DNA of 64,000 bases, taken from positions 62,001 through 126,000 of the forward strand of contig NZ_JBEPMO010000008.1 in NCBI RefSeq assembly GCF_040545805.1, in the 5' to 3' direction. Made by a program: the position numbers and the translations under genes. The notes beneath the pieces were generated by a model. That model did no database searches and had not been told where the DNA came from. It saw nothing but the letters and a program-made list of their open reading frames with translations. Of the stretch, positions 15,012-23,177 are shown one piece after another. This DNA is from Moheibacter stercoris (GTDB taxonomy: Bacteria; Bacteroidota; Bacteroidia; Flavobacteriales; Weeksellaceae). How positions within the stretch are numbered: the stretch's first letter is position 1; each line of letters starts with the position of its first letter.

Positions 15012-17216
15012 TTATGTAGCTGGAAATTCTAGTCGAATATTTGCTCCTTTTCCAAGTTCCGAGTCGATGTTAATTTGGCCCTTCAAAGCCTTTGTTCGGT
15101 CCTTCATATTACGCAAACCATTGGAAGAAGTTTCTTTATCTACGTCCATTCCTACTCCATCGTCTTGAATTTCCATCAGCAAATTGGCACCTCTTTTTAC
15201 CACAGAAATGTTGACTTTTTGGGCTTCTGAATGTTTGGCTATATTGTTAATGGCTTCACGAAAGATTAAGAAAAATTCCTTTCGGCTATTCATATTTAAA
15301 TTTTGATCGAGTACATTTTTATCGACATTCATCGAAATATCCACGTCTTTGGGTTCTAAAGTTTGCGCAACGTATTCTCGCATCCTAACGACCAAATTTT
15401 CAATTTTATCGTTATTGGGATTGATCGCCCAAACGATGTCACTCATTTCTTGTTGAATGGCTTTGGTTTGTTCGGTTATTTGGTTGATGAAATTCTGGGC
15501 TTTGGAATTGTCTGAATTCATTGATTTAGCCGAAACTTCCGATAAAATTTTAATTCCCGTCAAAGTTGAACCAACTTTATCGTGTAGATCTCGTGCAATG
15601 TGATTCCGAACTGCTAAAAGTGCTTCTTGTTGTTCTAATTTCTTTTTTAGTTTAAATCGATTGAATAAAATTCCACCTAAAATTAATAAAAGTAAAAAGC
15701 CAACAATCATAAAATTTCGCGTATGCCTTTGTTCCAAAAGTTTTTGTTCTTGTAATTTCTTTTCTTGTTGGGCAAGTAATAATTCTTGTTCATTGGTTTT
15801 GGAAATCAGTATTTGCTTTTCCAAAGATTCTTCTTGTTGTTTGATTTTTAAATCATTCAATGCTTGGGTTTGAGAAAGTAAATCGATTTCGTTTTGAATT
15901 CGTTTGGCTTCGGCTTCGTTTCCTAAAATGATCGCATTTTGTTTATCGATTTGAAGATCTCGAATTCGTTGTTCAGTTTGCAATTTTAGAATTTCGTTGT
16001 CTTTCTTTTCCGTTTCGTATTGGGTTCTAATTTCCTCAATTTTCGCCATATTGGAAGTTGTACTGATGCTATCGCGATAGGAAACATAATTTTTATAGTA
16101 TTTCAGTGCTTTTTCGGGTTGATTCAAATCTTGGTAATATGCACTTAGTTTCTCTAAAGCATTGGAAATGTTTTCTTTGTTTTTTAATTCTTGCGAATAG
16201 GCCAAGGCTTTATGGTAATATTTGGTCGCAGTAGCAGTATCTTGGACTTCTTTTGCTGCAGTCGCAGCAGCAACATACAATCTTGATAACAAAGGTTTGT
16301 TTTCAGCCATTTCAAAAATCGTTATAGCTTTTGTATAATTGACCAAGGCATTTTCAAAATCATTTGTACGGGAATGATAGGCAGCCATACCCGAATAAGC
16401 AGAAGCCATCAATTTACTATTTTGGGTTTGTTCAGCCAAGACTACAGAAGCTTTCAAATGTTTATTTGCTTGGTCCATTTGATTTTTAAGGATATACAAT
16501 TGACCAATGTTTAAATTGGTGATTACCAAACCTGTAACATCTTTTATTTTTTTTCGAATTTCAATGCTTTGTTTTTGATGTTGAATGGCTTCGTCAACAT
16601 TTCCCATCAAATAATAAATAGAAGCAATATTGCTATAGGTTTCTCCTAAACCTTTTTGATCCCCCAACTTTTCACGTAATTTCATGGATTTTATGAACCA
16701 TTGCATTGCTTCATTATGGTTACTTGCCGTAAGATTAGTAGATCCAAGATTACTATAAATTTCTGCTGTTCTAAGATTATTTTTCTTTTCCAAACCCATC
16801 GATAAGGCTTTTCGGAAATAATTTTCAGAATCTTTTGCATTTCCTGCATTCATTTCAAATACGCCAAAACGGTTATAGGCTTCAATAAGTAAAGTTGTGT
16901 CTTTAAGTTCTTTCGCCAATTCGAGCAAATCACAATTGTATTGTTTCATCTCATTCATTTTCCCTGTTTGAAAGTATATTTCAGCCATCAAATCTCGGGC
17001 TTCCGCATTCTGCTTTTTGGTTATGCTGTTTCCAGAATTTTGAAAAAAGGATTTTAATTCTTGCTCCGCATCTTGGTATTTTAGTACTTCAACTAGTTGT
17101 TTTGCTCGATTTATTTGTTCGTTTTGAGCTAGTAAAATTTGAGATAAACAACATAGAAAAATGGCTAAAAATAGTTTTTTAAGATGTTGAGAGGTAGGGG
17201 TTAGAAGTACCTTCAT
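15012..17216 (-). CDS. Tetratricopeptide-repeat sensor histidine kinase (HisKA_3 type)
   Basis: The 734-residue membrane kinase has a signal peptide (about 1-30), a periplasmic TPR array (about 35-400, repeated NxGxxY...A units), a coiled coil rich in Glu/Gln (about 400-500), one membrane segment (NFMIVGFLLLLILGGIL), the HisKA_3 dimerisation helix with phospho-acceptor His545 in ARDLHDKVGS, and a C-terminal HATPase domain (NGLRNMKDR; GKGANIRLEFP). This layout is common in Flavobacteriia. The signal is probably sensed or relayed by periplasmic TPRs. The response regulator follows in the same orientation. The divergent T9SS cargo gene shares its upstream region. Confidence 0.93.
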   Translation of the reverse strand: MKVLLTPTSQHLKKLFLAIFLCCLSQILLAQNEQINRAKQLVEVLKYQDAEQELKSFFQNSGNSITKKQNAEARDLMAEIYFQTGKMNEMKQYNCDLLELAKELKDTTLLIEAYNRFGVFEMNAGNAKDSENYFRKALSMGLEKKNNLRTAEIYSNLGSTNLTASNHNEAMQWFIKSMKLREKLGDQKGLGETYSNIASIYYLMGNVDEAIQHQKQSIEIRKKIKDVTGLVITNLNIGQLYILKNQMDQANKHLKASVVLAEQTQNSKLMASAYSGMAAYHSRTNDFENALVNYTKAITIFEMAENKPLLSRLYVAAATAAKEVQDTATATKYYHKALAYSQELKNKENISNALEKLSAYYQDLNQPEKALKYYKNYVSYRDSISTTSNMAKIEEIRTQYETEKKDNEILKLQTEQRIRDLQIDKQNAIILGNEAEAKRIQNEIDLLSQTQALNDLKIKQQEESLEKQILISKTNEQELLLAQQEKKLQEQKLLEQRHTRNFMIVGFLLLLILGGILFNRFKLKKKLEQQEALLAVRNHIARDLHDKVGSTLTGIKILSEVSAKSMNSDNSKAQNFINQITEQTKAIQQEMSDIVWAINPNNDKIENLVVRMREYVAQTLEPKDVDISMNVDKNVLDQNLNMNSRKEFFLIFREAINNIAKHSEAQKVNISVVKRGANLLMEIQDDGVGMDVDKETSSNGLRNMKDRTKALKGQINIDSELGKGANIRLEFPAT

Positions 17217-17293
17217 AATTAGGGAGTTTTGGTCGTTTTAGTATTCTAAAAATAGAAAAAATTATCGAATAATAAAACAACGTATTCGCAATC

Positions 17294-17305
17294 ACATATT
17301 TATGT
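17294..17305 (+). promoter_or_regulatory. ACAT-N4-ATGT operator candidate, copy 1
   Basis: ACATATTTATGT sits immediately upstream of the -33 TTG (17308-17310), centred about 44 bases before the predicted start, a position typical for class II activation. Copies occur at 18524-18535 and, as ACATTTTTATGT, at 15006-15017 at the end of the histidine kinase gene. Confidence 0.5.
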
Positions 17306-17330
17306 AGTTGAGTGACTTTTATTTACCTTT

Positions 17331-17338
17331 TAAGTTTG
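17331..17338 (+). promoter_or_regulatory. -7 promoter element of T9SS cargo gene 1
   Basis: TAAGTTTG is a perfect TAnnTTTG, with TTG 20 bases upstream at 17308-17310. The predicted start is near 17342 and the ATG is at 17354. Confidence 0.7.
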
Positions 17339-17353
17339 TCAAAAAAAACAATA

Positions 17354-18451
17354 ATGAAAAATTTTACCCTTTACTCAAAACTTAAAGTATCCATCTTAAT
17401 AGGATCAATGCTTTTTCTACCATCTATTTTTGCTCAAGATGTGGGATACGTTCATACCACAACATCCACTAATACGAGTGGGCATATAACCCGATTGGAT
17501 CATCCAGATTTAAATAATAATCCTAGTGCTCATTTTTTATTTTCACAACGATATATTGACGGTTCAGGCGTTGACAATAATAATCCGACAGGAATTTGGT
17601 ACGATGGAAACCGCTGGGCAATTTACAATGAAAATATGGCTACCTTAAATGTAGGTGTACAGTTCAATATTTTTATACCTGATGACAGTTCCGTGTTTGT
17701 TCACACGGCATCAAGTTCAAATACTTCGGGATTATATACCTATTTGGACGATACAGCTCAAGAAGATTATTTGTTTTATAATACGTACTGGAATCCTTTC
17801 GCAGTTTATAATACGTCTATTTATGGAAATTATTACAACTCAGCCAGTGCAAAGAGAGCATTATTTTCGGAAAATGCTACCAATATTCCAGAAAATGCTT
17901 CTTTTAAAATCATGAAAGGATCAGGTACTTCATCATACCTAAATTCAATCAGTTCAAGTGCAGCTGTAATAACAGGATCCTCTATGCGTCTTGATATCCC
18001 AACATTAAATGGAAATCCCGATGCTGTGTTTTTATATTCTCATTATTGGGGAATTCCAACAGGTAGTAATCAAGGGTACTTACCGGTTGTTTCTGAAGCT
18101 TTTTATAGTGGTGGCTATTGGCATATTTATGCGTATGGTGGAGAAGCTTTTCCAACAGAAGTATTAATTGATATAATCGTTCCAGAAACAGTTTTAGGTG
18201 TAGAAGATGTCGATGCTAGTTTATCCAAGATTTCTATTTATCCGAATCCTGCAACTGATTTGATAAACTTTCAATCGAAAACTATGATTGAAGAAATCCA
18301 AGTATATAATCTATCAGGGCAAAATATCTTAAATTCTAAACAAACTGGAATGAAGGTTCAAATGGATATTTCTAGTTTACCTACAGGTGTTTATATTGCA
18401 AAAATCAAAAACAACCAAGGCTGGATTAGTCAGAAAATTGTCAAAAAATAA
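17354..18451 (+). CDS. Secreted T9SS cargo protein with repeated domain, copy 1
   Basis: The 365-residue protein has a signal peptide ending in SIFAQ, three similar segments of roughly 85 residues (each with a pattern like HTTTSTNTSG...L(D/N)HP...NNNP.A...GIWY...W.IYNE), and a C-terminal type A sorting domain (ISIYPNPATDLINF...VYNLSGQ...LPTGVYIAKI...QKIVKK). The repeats resemble the DUF7452-type domain, whose function I do not know. The sorting domain predicts export by the type IX system. The start at 17354 matches the paralogous gene; an upstream in-frame ATG at 17312 precedes the promoter and is unlikely. It is paired with a paralog 130 bases downstream. Confidence 0.9.
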   Translation: MKNFTLYSKLKVSILIGSMLFLPSIFAQDVGYVHTTTSTNTSGHITRLDHPDLNNNPSAHFLFSQRYIDGSGVDNNNPTGIWYDGNRWAIYNENMATLNVGVQFNIFIPDDSSVFVHTASSSNTSGLYTYLDDTAQEDYLFYNTYWNPFAVYNTSIYGNYYNSASAKRALFSENATNIPENASFKIMKGSGTSSYLNSISSSAAVITGSSMRLDIPTLNGNPDAVFLYSHYWGIPTGSNQGYLPVVSEAFYSGGYWHIYAYGGEAFPTEVLIDIIVPETVLGVEDVDASLSKISIYPNPATDLINFQSKTMIEEIQVYNLSGQNILNSKQTGMKVQMDISSLPTGVYIAKIKNNQGWISQKIVKK

Positions 18452-18470
18452 ATTAGAATGGTTTCGTATA

Positions 18471-18504
18471 AAAGTTCCGGAATTACATCTGGAACTTTTT
18501 TTTT
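18471..18504 (+). terminator. Rho-independent terminator of T9SS cargo gene 1
   Basis: AAAGTTCC pairs with GGAACTTT (18471-18478 / 18491-18498), followed by a T tract. It separates the two paralogs into independent transcripts. Confidence 0.82.
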
Positions 18505-18523
18505 ATTTCAATAGATAACCATC

Positions 18524-18535
18524 ACATATTTATGT
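18524..18535 (+). promoter_or_regulatory. ACAT-N4-ATGT operator candidate, copy 2
   Basis: ACATATTTATGT is identical to copy 1 and in the same position relative to the -7 element. It was duplicated with, or conserved in, the promoter of the second cargo gene. Confidence 0.5.
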
Positions 18536-18560
18536 AGTTGAATGACTTTGAAACACCTTT

Positions 18561-18568
18561 TAAGTTTG
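18561..18568 (+). promoter_or_regulatory. -7 promoter element of T9SS cargo gene 2
   Basis: TAAGTTTG, with TTG 20 bases upstream (18538-18540), exactly as in the first copy. Confidence 0.7.
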
Positions 18569-18582
18569 TCAAAAAAACAATT

Positions 18583-19668
18583 ATGAAAAATTTTACCCTT
18601 AACTCAAAACTTAAAGTATCGATCATATTAGGATTGATGCTCTTCCTACATCCTATTTTTGCTCAAGATGTGGGATTTGTTCACATGACCCATTCAACAA
18701 ATATTGTTGGTAATTATTCTTACATAGACAGTCCTTTATTGAACAATAACCCTTCTGCAAAATTTGTTATTTCGCAACGCTACAATGGAATTAGCAATAA
18801 CAGAGCTACTGGTATTTGGTATAGCGCATCTGCTCAAAAATGGGCTGTTTATAATGAAAATTTATCTTCTATGCCAGCAGGAATAGGTTTTAACATTTTC
18901 ATTCCAGATGATAGTTCTATAAATGTTCATGTAACCGATGCTACAAACACGATTGGACATGTTTCTTACTTAAATGGTTTTGACAATGGAGCCTATGTAT
19001 TTCACAGTAATTACTACAATCCAAACAATATTTATAACGATAAAGTTTATGGAACTTGGCAAACTGGACCAGATCGTTGGATAATGGCAGAAAATGTGAC
19101 AGATATACCAATGGGTGCTGCGTTCATGATTATGGGCGGAAGTGATGTATCCTCTACCTTGGCATTCTTTATTTCAGAAACTTCCAATATAACTCCTAAT
19201 GGTTTACGATTGGATCATCCTATGTTAAATAATAATCCAAATGCAGTTTTTGTTTATTCCCATAGATATGCCTATCCAGATACGAGCAATTCTGTATATC
19301 TATCTTCAATAACAGATGCTACCTATGCAGATGGATATTGGCATATTTATGCGTATGCCGTTAGTTTTCCTTCAAACGTTACATTTGATGTGATTATCCC
19401 CAATACAATTCTTGATGTAGAGGATCAAGCTATTGAATATGACAAAATTAAAATCTATCCGAATCCAGTTAAAGACGTAACTAATTTCCAATCGATAGCA
19501 AAAATTGAAGAAATACAAGTAGTCAATTTATCGGGACAAGTCGTTTTAACCTCTAAACAAACTGGAAATTCCGTTCAAGTAAACATAGCAAACCTTCCTT
19601 CTGGAATCTATTTAGCCAAAATCAAAACGGCTCAAGGATGGTCTTCTCAAAAGCTAATTAAACAATAA
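18583..19668 (+). CDS. Secreted T9SS cargo protein with repeated domain, copy 2
   Basis: A 361-residue paralog of the preceding cargo protein: nearly the same signal peptide (MKNFTLNSKLKVSI..PIFAQ), the same three-segment body (NNNPSAKFVISQRY, TGIWYSASAQKWAVYNE, FNIFIPDDSS) and a type A sorting domain (IKIYPNPVKDVTNF...IANLPSGIYLAKI...QKLIKQ). The body has diverged more than the signal peptide and the promoter, suggesting an old tandem duplication with conserved regulation. The in-frame ATG at 18538 lies within the -33 region and was rejected as the start. Substrate or ligand unknown. Confidence 0.9.
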   Translation: MKNFTLNSKLKVSIILGLMLFLHPIFAQDVGFVHMTHSTNIVGNYSYIDSPLLNNNPSAKFVISQRYNGISNNRATGIWYSASAQKWAVYNENLSSMPAGIGFNIFIPDDSSINVHVTDATNTIGHVSYLNGFDNGAYVFHSNYYNPNNIYNDKVYGTWQTGPDRWIMAENVTDIPMGAAFMIMGGSDVSSTLAFFISETSNITPNGLRLDHPMLNNNPNAVFVYSHRYAYPDTSNSVYLSSITDATYADGYWHIYAYAVSFPSNVTFDVIIPNTILDVEDQAIEYDKIKIYPNPVKDVTNFQSIAKIEEIQVVNLSGQVVLTSKQTGNSVQVNIANLPSGIYLAKIKTAQGWSSQKLIKQ

Positions 19669-19677
19669 ACCAATATT

Positions 19678-19716
19678 ACTGAGGTATGAAAATTCATTTT
19701 TATATCTCAGTTTTTT
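19678..19716 (+). terminator. Rho-independent terminator of T9SS cargo gene 2
   Basis: ACTGAG pairs with CTCAGT (around 19678-19683 / 19706-19711), with additional ATGAA/TTCAT pairing inside and TTTTTT after. Confidence 0.7.
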
Positions 19717-19729
19717 AAATCGTAACAAT

Positions 19730-20992
19730 ATGAAAAAATTATTCGCCCTTTCATTATGTGTAATCGGAACCAGTTTTTCCGAAGCACAATTTTTAGAAAA
19801 ACTTGCCGACAAAGCTGTAAATGCAGCTGAACGTACGGTTGAACGTCGTGTAGAACGAGAAGCCGAAAAGAAAACAAATGAAGCCATTGATGGCGTACTT
19901 GATGGGAATAAAAAAGAAACAAACACCAAAAATAATCCGAGAAACAAGGAAAACAATTCCTCTACTTCAACAAAAGGAAAAGAGGTTAATGTTACCAAAG
20001 AATCTGATTTCGTCCCTGGAAATTCTTTAGTATTTTCCGATGATTTTCAAAAAGATGCCAAAGGTGATTTTCCTGCGAAATGGAATACCAATGGTAGCGG
20101 ACAAGTCGTAACAATTGATAATACAAAATGGTTGGCTTTGAACCATAATTCAGCCGCTCATCCTGAACTGACAAAAGCTTTACCCGAAAATTCAACTATC
20201 TCGTTTGATTTATTACTGGTTTCCAAAAAAGGTGAAACCACGCCAACCATCCAATTTGGATTAACCAAATCCAAAAACATTTTGAAAGAAAAAACAGAAC
20301 AAGGTAGATTTTATATTCAATTAAGAAAATACGCCGATAAAAACTCCAAAACCTTGGAATATGGTTTAAATCAAACCCCAATTGGGAACAAAAGTGATTT
20401 TCCATTGAACAATTATGTGAACGAAATTCTGCATGTAGACATTGCCATTAATGGAACTAGAATTCGGGTGTATTTAGATGGTGAAAAAATCATTGACCTG
20501 CCCAAAGCCTTGACTCCAGAATTAAGAAACAACTTCTTCATTACCAATTCCATGGTCATTCCAGCTACTCAAACACCTTTGTACATTTCCAATTTGAGAA
20601 TTGCATCGGCCGATGTAGATGCGAGAAGTTCGGTTGCCAAAGATTTATTTGAAAAAGGATCTGCTTCAACTAGCGATATTTTGTTCGATACAGGAAAATC
20701 CACGATTAAATCTTCAAGTCATCCAATTTTAGATGAATTGGGAACTAGTATCAAAAATTCCAAATCAACAATTGTGATCATCGGTCATACCGACAGTGAT
20801 GGTTCAGAAGATGCGAATCAAAAATTAAGTGAGCAACGAGCAGAATCTGTCAAAAATTATTTAATCACCAAATTCAAAATTCCTTCCAATCAAATATTGA
20901 CTTCAGGAAAAGGAGAATCAGAACCTGTTTCTAATAACAATACAGAAGATGGTAAAAAACAAAATAGACGAGTTGAATTTAAAAAATTATAA
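19730..20992 (+). CDS. OmpA-family outer-membrane protein
   Basis: The 420-residue protein has a signal peptide (MKKLFALSLCVIGTSFSEAQ), a highly charged Glu/Arg-rich stretch (about 25-95), a beta-rich middle domain (about 100-290, possibly LamG-like: FSDDFQKDAKGDFPAKWNTN and PLYISNLRI), and a C-terminal OmpA peptidoglycan-binding domain (ILFDTGKSTIK...IIGHTDSDGSEDANQKLSEQRAESV...NRRVEFKKL). The latter anchors the protein to diaminopimelate-containing peptidoglycan. No N-terminal beta-barrel is evident. The next lipoprotein gene starts one base after its stop codon, so they are co-transcribed. Confidence 0.9.
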   Translation: MKKLFALSLCVIGTSFSEAQFLEKLADKAVNAAERTVERRVEREAEKKTNEAIDGVLDGNKKETNTKNNPRNKENNSSTSTKGKEVNVTKESDFVPGNSLVFSDDFQKDAKGDFPAKWNTNGSGQVVTIDNTKWLALNHNSAAHPELTKALPENSTISFDLLLVSKKGETTPTIQFGLTKSKNILKEKTEQGRFYIQLRKYADKNSKTLEYGLNQTPIGNKSDFPLNNYVNEILHVDIAINGTRIRVYLDGEKIIDLPKALTPELRNNFFITNSMVIPATQTPLYISNLRIASADVDARSSVAKDLFEKGSASTSDILFDTGKSTIKSSSHPILDELGTSIKNSKSTIVIIGHTDSDGSEDANQKLSEQRAESVKNYLITKFKIPSNQILTSGKGESEPVSNNNTEDGKKQNRRVEFKKL

Positions 20993-20993
20993 C

Positions 20994-21596
20994 ATGAAAA
21001 AAATGAGCCTACTTACATCATTCATACTTTTTTCCATTTTCACATGGAATTGTAGCAGTAACGACGACAATGGAAATGCACCCAATAATTCCGCCGGACC
21101 CTCTTTTATAAAACTCCAATTAGATGGTGCAACCGTATTTGATAAAAGCACCAACAATCCCAATCCTTCAGCGGAATTTTTGAATGCGACCATTTCCACA
21201 CAAGAATTTACCTTAAATGGAACAACGATTCCTGCCAATACCTTGTCAATTGTGACAGGAAACGATACCTATACACAAACCGGATTAGGCAAAATGATTA
21301 TGGTTCTTGCCTATAATATTACAGAAGTTGGAACCTATAATTTCACGGCCAATGCAAACAACCAATTTTTTTATAGTGATACAACCAATCCTTCCAGTAC
21401 ATTTATTTCTCAAATTATGGAACCGTTTGAAACCACTGCAACCATTACCATCACTAAAATTGGTGGATTGAATCCAGCAGGAAATGGTCGATATGTGAGC
21501 GGATACATTACGGGAACTGCAATGTCTGGATCGGTATCCAATCCCAACGAAGAAATGTCTTTTCGCTTAGATTTTAATGGTGGGGTACCCGAATAA
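20994..21596 (+). CDS. Lipoprotein of unknown function
   Basis: The 200-residue protein starts with a lipoprotein signal peptide (MKKMSLLTSFILFSIFTWNC, lipid at Cys20) followed by an acidic SSNDDNG spacer, as usual in Bacteroidota surface lipoproteins. The body is rich in Thr/Asn and probably all-beta; I recognise no domain. The start was placed at 20994, one base after the ompA-family stop; a 45-bp in-frame extension upstream lies inside the preceding gene. A stable hairpin at 21618-21649 ends the unit. Confidence 0.82.
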   Translation: MKKMSLLTSFILFSIFTWNCSSNDDNGNAPNNSAGPSFIKLQLDGATVFDKSTNNPNPSAEFLNATISTQEFTLNGTTIPANTLSIVTGNDTYTQTGLGKMIMVLAYNITEVGTYNFTANANNQFFYSDTTNPSSTFISQIMEPFETTATITITKIGGLNPAGNGRYVSGYITGTAMSGSVSNPNEEMSFRLDFNGGVPE

Positions 21597-21611
21597 TTAC
21601 CTCATATTTTT

Positions 21612-21756
21612 ACAGAAGAAAGCAGGAAACCTTTGGGATTCCTGCTTTCTCGTTTTCAATAGTTTTCTCGAAATGAGTAAGTAAAGTTAAGAAAACTTTG
21701 AGCGCACTTAATTTAGATAGAGAGAAGTTTAAGCACTGATTAGTGAAGTTTGGCTT
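21612..21756 (-). ncRNA. Putative minus-strand small RNA 3
   Basis: The 246-bp gap between the lipoprotein gene and the glycosyltransferase contains a perfect minus-strand -7 element (TAAATTTG, 21767-21760), two direct repeats upstream of it, about 140 bases lacking any ATG-initiated frame, and a strong hairpin (21649-21618, 11-bp stem) with a T/C-rich tail. The RNA would contain AAACTTCTCTCTATCT, similar to the CU core of small RNAs 1 and 2. The weak T tract and the absence of comparative data make this tentative. It could also be a leader whose gene has been lost. Confidence 0.4.
21618..21649. terminator. Hairpin between convergent transcripts
   Basis: GAAAGCAGGAA and TTCCTGCTTTC form an 11-bp stem with a 10-base loop. 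On the plus strand it is followed by TCGTTTTC and on the minus strand by TTCTGT, so the T tracts are modest in both directions. Confidence 0.65.
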
Positions 21757-21759
21757 ATA

Positions 21760-21767
21760 CAAATTTA
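21760..21767 (-). promoter_or_regulatory. -7 promoter element of putative small RNA 3
   Basis: TAAATTTG on the minus strand, a perfect TAnnTTTG. The nearest downstream features on that strand are non-coding. Confidence 0.5.
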
Positions 21768-21790
21768 CAAAACATATTGAATTCACCATC

Positions 21791-21832
21791 AGGAAATTAC
21801 CTTATTTTACTACAGGAAATTTACGGTATTTT
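21791..21832. repeat. Two direct repeats, 23-bp period, upstream of small RNA 3
   Basis: AGGAAATTACCTTATTTT (21791-21808) and AGGAAATTTACGGTATTTT (21814-21832) differ by one insertion and two substitutions. Their spacing is about two helical turns and they are centred roughly 43 and 67 bases before the predicted minus-strand start, as activator boxes would be. Confidence 0.6.
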
Positions 21833-21842
21833 GATAGGGATT

Positions 21843-23138
21843 TTATCCCAGATCTTTTAACAGATTGGCGAGTTTTTCTGTTAGGTTTTTACGTGAATAG
21901 TGAAGTGTTTCTTCTGAAACAGGATTCAAAATAGAATTTTCAAAGTTGTCAAAACAATGAAGTATATAAGCTTCGACTTCTTTTAGTTGTTCTGGATAAA
22001 AGTGTTTACCCGCTTTTGATTCCATAAGGATTTTCTGAACATCTGCATCTTTTGGGCCAAATGACAATATGGGATTTCCCGTAGCCAAATATTCAAATAA
22101 TTTTCCTGGAATAATTCCTTTGGATTTTTCTTGTGGAAAATTCGTCAACAACAACAAATCCGCATTTTTAATTCCTTGAACAGATTCATGATGAGACACA
22201 TATCCTTTATTTACTAAATATTTAGTTAAACCAAAACTTTCCATAGATTCTGTAACCTCTTGACTTAAATTGCCATAAAATTGAATTTCTAATTTCGATT
22301 GAAAATTGACATTGTTGCTCACTAAATTTTGTAAAGCTTTCCACACCAGAATCGGATTTCGTGCTTCTTCCAATCCACCTGAATAGGTAATTTTAAATTT
22401 ACTGCTAAGAATCTTTCCAACTTTAAAATCAGTATGTTCAAATCCATTGGTGATGACTTCAACACGCTTTGCGCCAAGTTTGGCGAAATTTTCAGCATCG
22501 GAAAAACTCGTTGCCAAAACCAAATCCGCAGAAGAAATAACCGCTTTTTCAAGTTTTTGATGTTTGCTTTGTGCCGAACGAGTCATGCTCAATTCCGAAT
22601 GGTAACTGATTTGGGTCCAAGGATCACGAAAATCAGCAATCCAGTTTAAATTCGGATTTTTCTTTTTCAATTTCAATCCAATCAAATGCATGCTATGCGG
22701 TGGACCAGTTGTGATCAAGGTCGAAATTTCCTCTTCTTTCAAATAAGATCTCAAAAATTTCACGGAAGGTTTCACCCAAAATTTTCGCGCATCGGGAATG
22801 AAAAAATTTCCTCTGATGAAAATGGAAAGTTTGGAAAGAACTCCTTTCTTTTTGGAAGATCCAAATTGTCCTGCTTTGAACTTTCGATTGGTTGGATTGA
22901 TTTTTTCCGCAATCTGATAAGGTTCCCATATGGGTTTTCTCAAAATGATTAAATCTTCAGAAACTTCTTCTACCAAAGATTCATCCAAGATCGGATAGGA
23001 AGGGTTTTCTGGCGTATATATAATCGGCTCGATACCAAATTCTGGCAAATATTTCGAAAATTTCAACCAGCGTTGTACTCCTGGACCACCTGCAGGCGGC
23101 CAATAATAGGTCACAATCAACACTTTAAAATTTTTCAT
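21843..23138 (-). CDS. Glycosyltransferase, GT4-like
   Basis: The 431-residue protein has the GT-B N-terminal signature of group 1 transferases (LIVTYYWPPAGGPGVQRWLKF), an ITTGPPHSMHLIGLKL segment, and a C-terminal donor-binding half with the acidic motif in IPGKLFEYLATGNPIL. It probably transfers a sugar to a cell-surface glycan in the cytoplasm; donor and acceptor are unknown. I chose ATG 23138 over a TTG nine bases upstream. The histidine-phosphatase gene ends 39 bases upstream, so they may share the promoter at 23700-23707. Confidence 0.88.
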   Translation of the reverse strand: MKNFKVLIVTYYWPPAGGPGVQRWLKFSKYLPEFGIEPIIYTPENPSYPILDESLVEEVSEDLIILRKPIWEPYQIAEKINPTNRKFKAGQFGSSKKKGVLSKLSIFIRGNFFIPDARKFWVKPSVKFLRSYLKEEEISTLITTGPPHSMHLIGLKLKKKNPNLNWIADFRDPWTQISYHSELSMTRSAQSKHQKLEKAVISSADLVLATSFSDAENFAKLGAKRVEVITNGFEHTDFKVGKILSSKFKITYSGGLEEARNPILVWKALQNLVSNNVNFQSKLEIQFYGNLSQEVTESMESFGLTKYLVNKGYVSHHESVQGIKNADLLLLTNFPQEKSKGIIPGKLFEYLATGNPILSFGPKDADVQKILMESKAGKHFYPEQLKEVEAYILHCFDNFENSILNPVSEETLHYSRKNLTEKLANLLKDLG

Positions 23139-23177
23139 TTCGTCCAATTATCCTTTAGCAAAATACGAAATCCATGC

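Noticed and set aside
17312..17353. Upstream ATG for the first T9SS cargo gene
   Set aside because: It lies between the -33 and -7 elements and would add residues before the signal peptide. The paralog supports 17354.
21743..21934. Plus-strand 63-codon frame in the gap before the glycosyltransferase
   Set aside because: It runs into the glycosyltransferase gene on the other strand and has no family-like pattern. The region is better explained by a minus-strand promoter and repeats.
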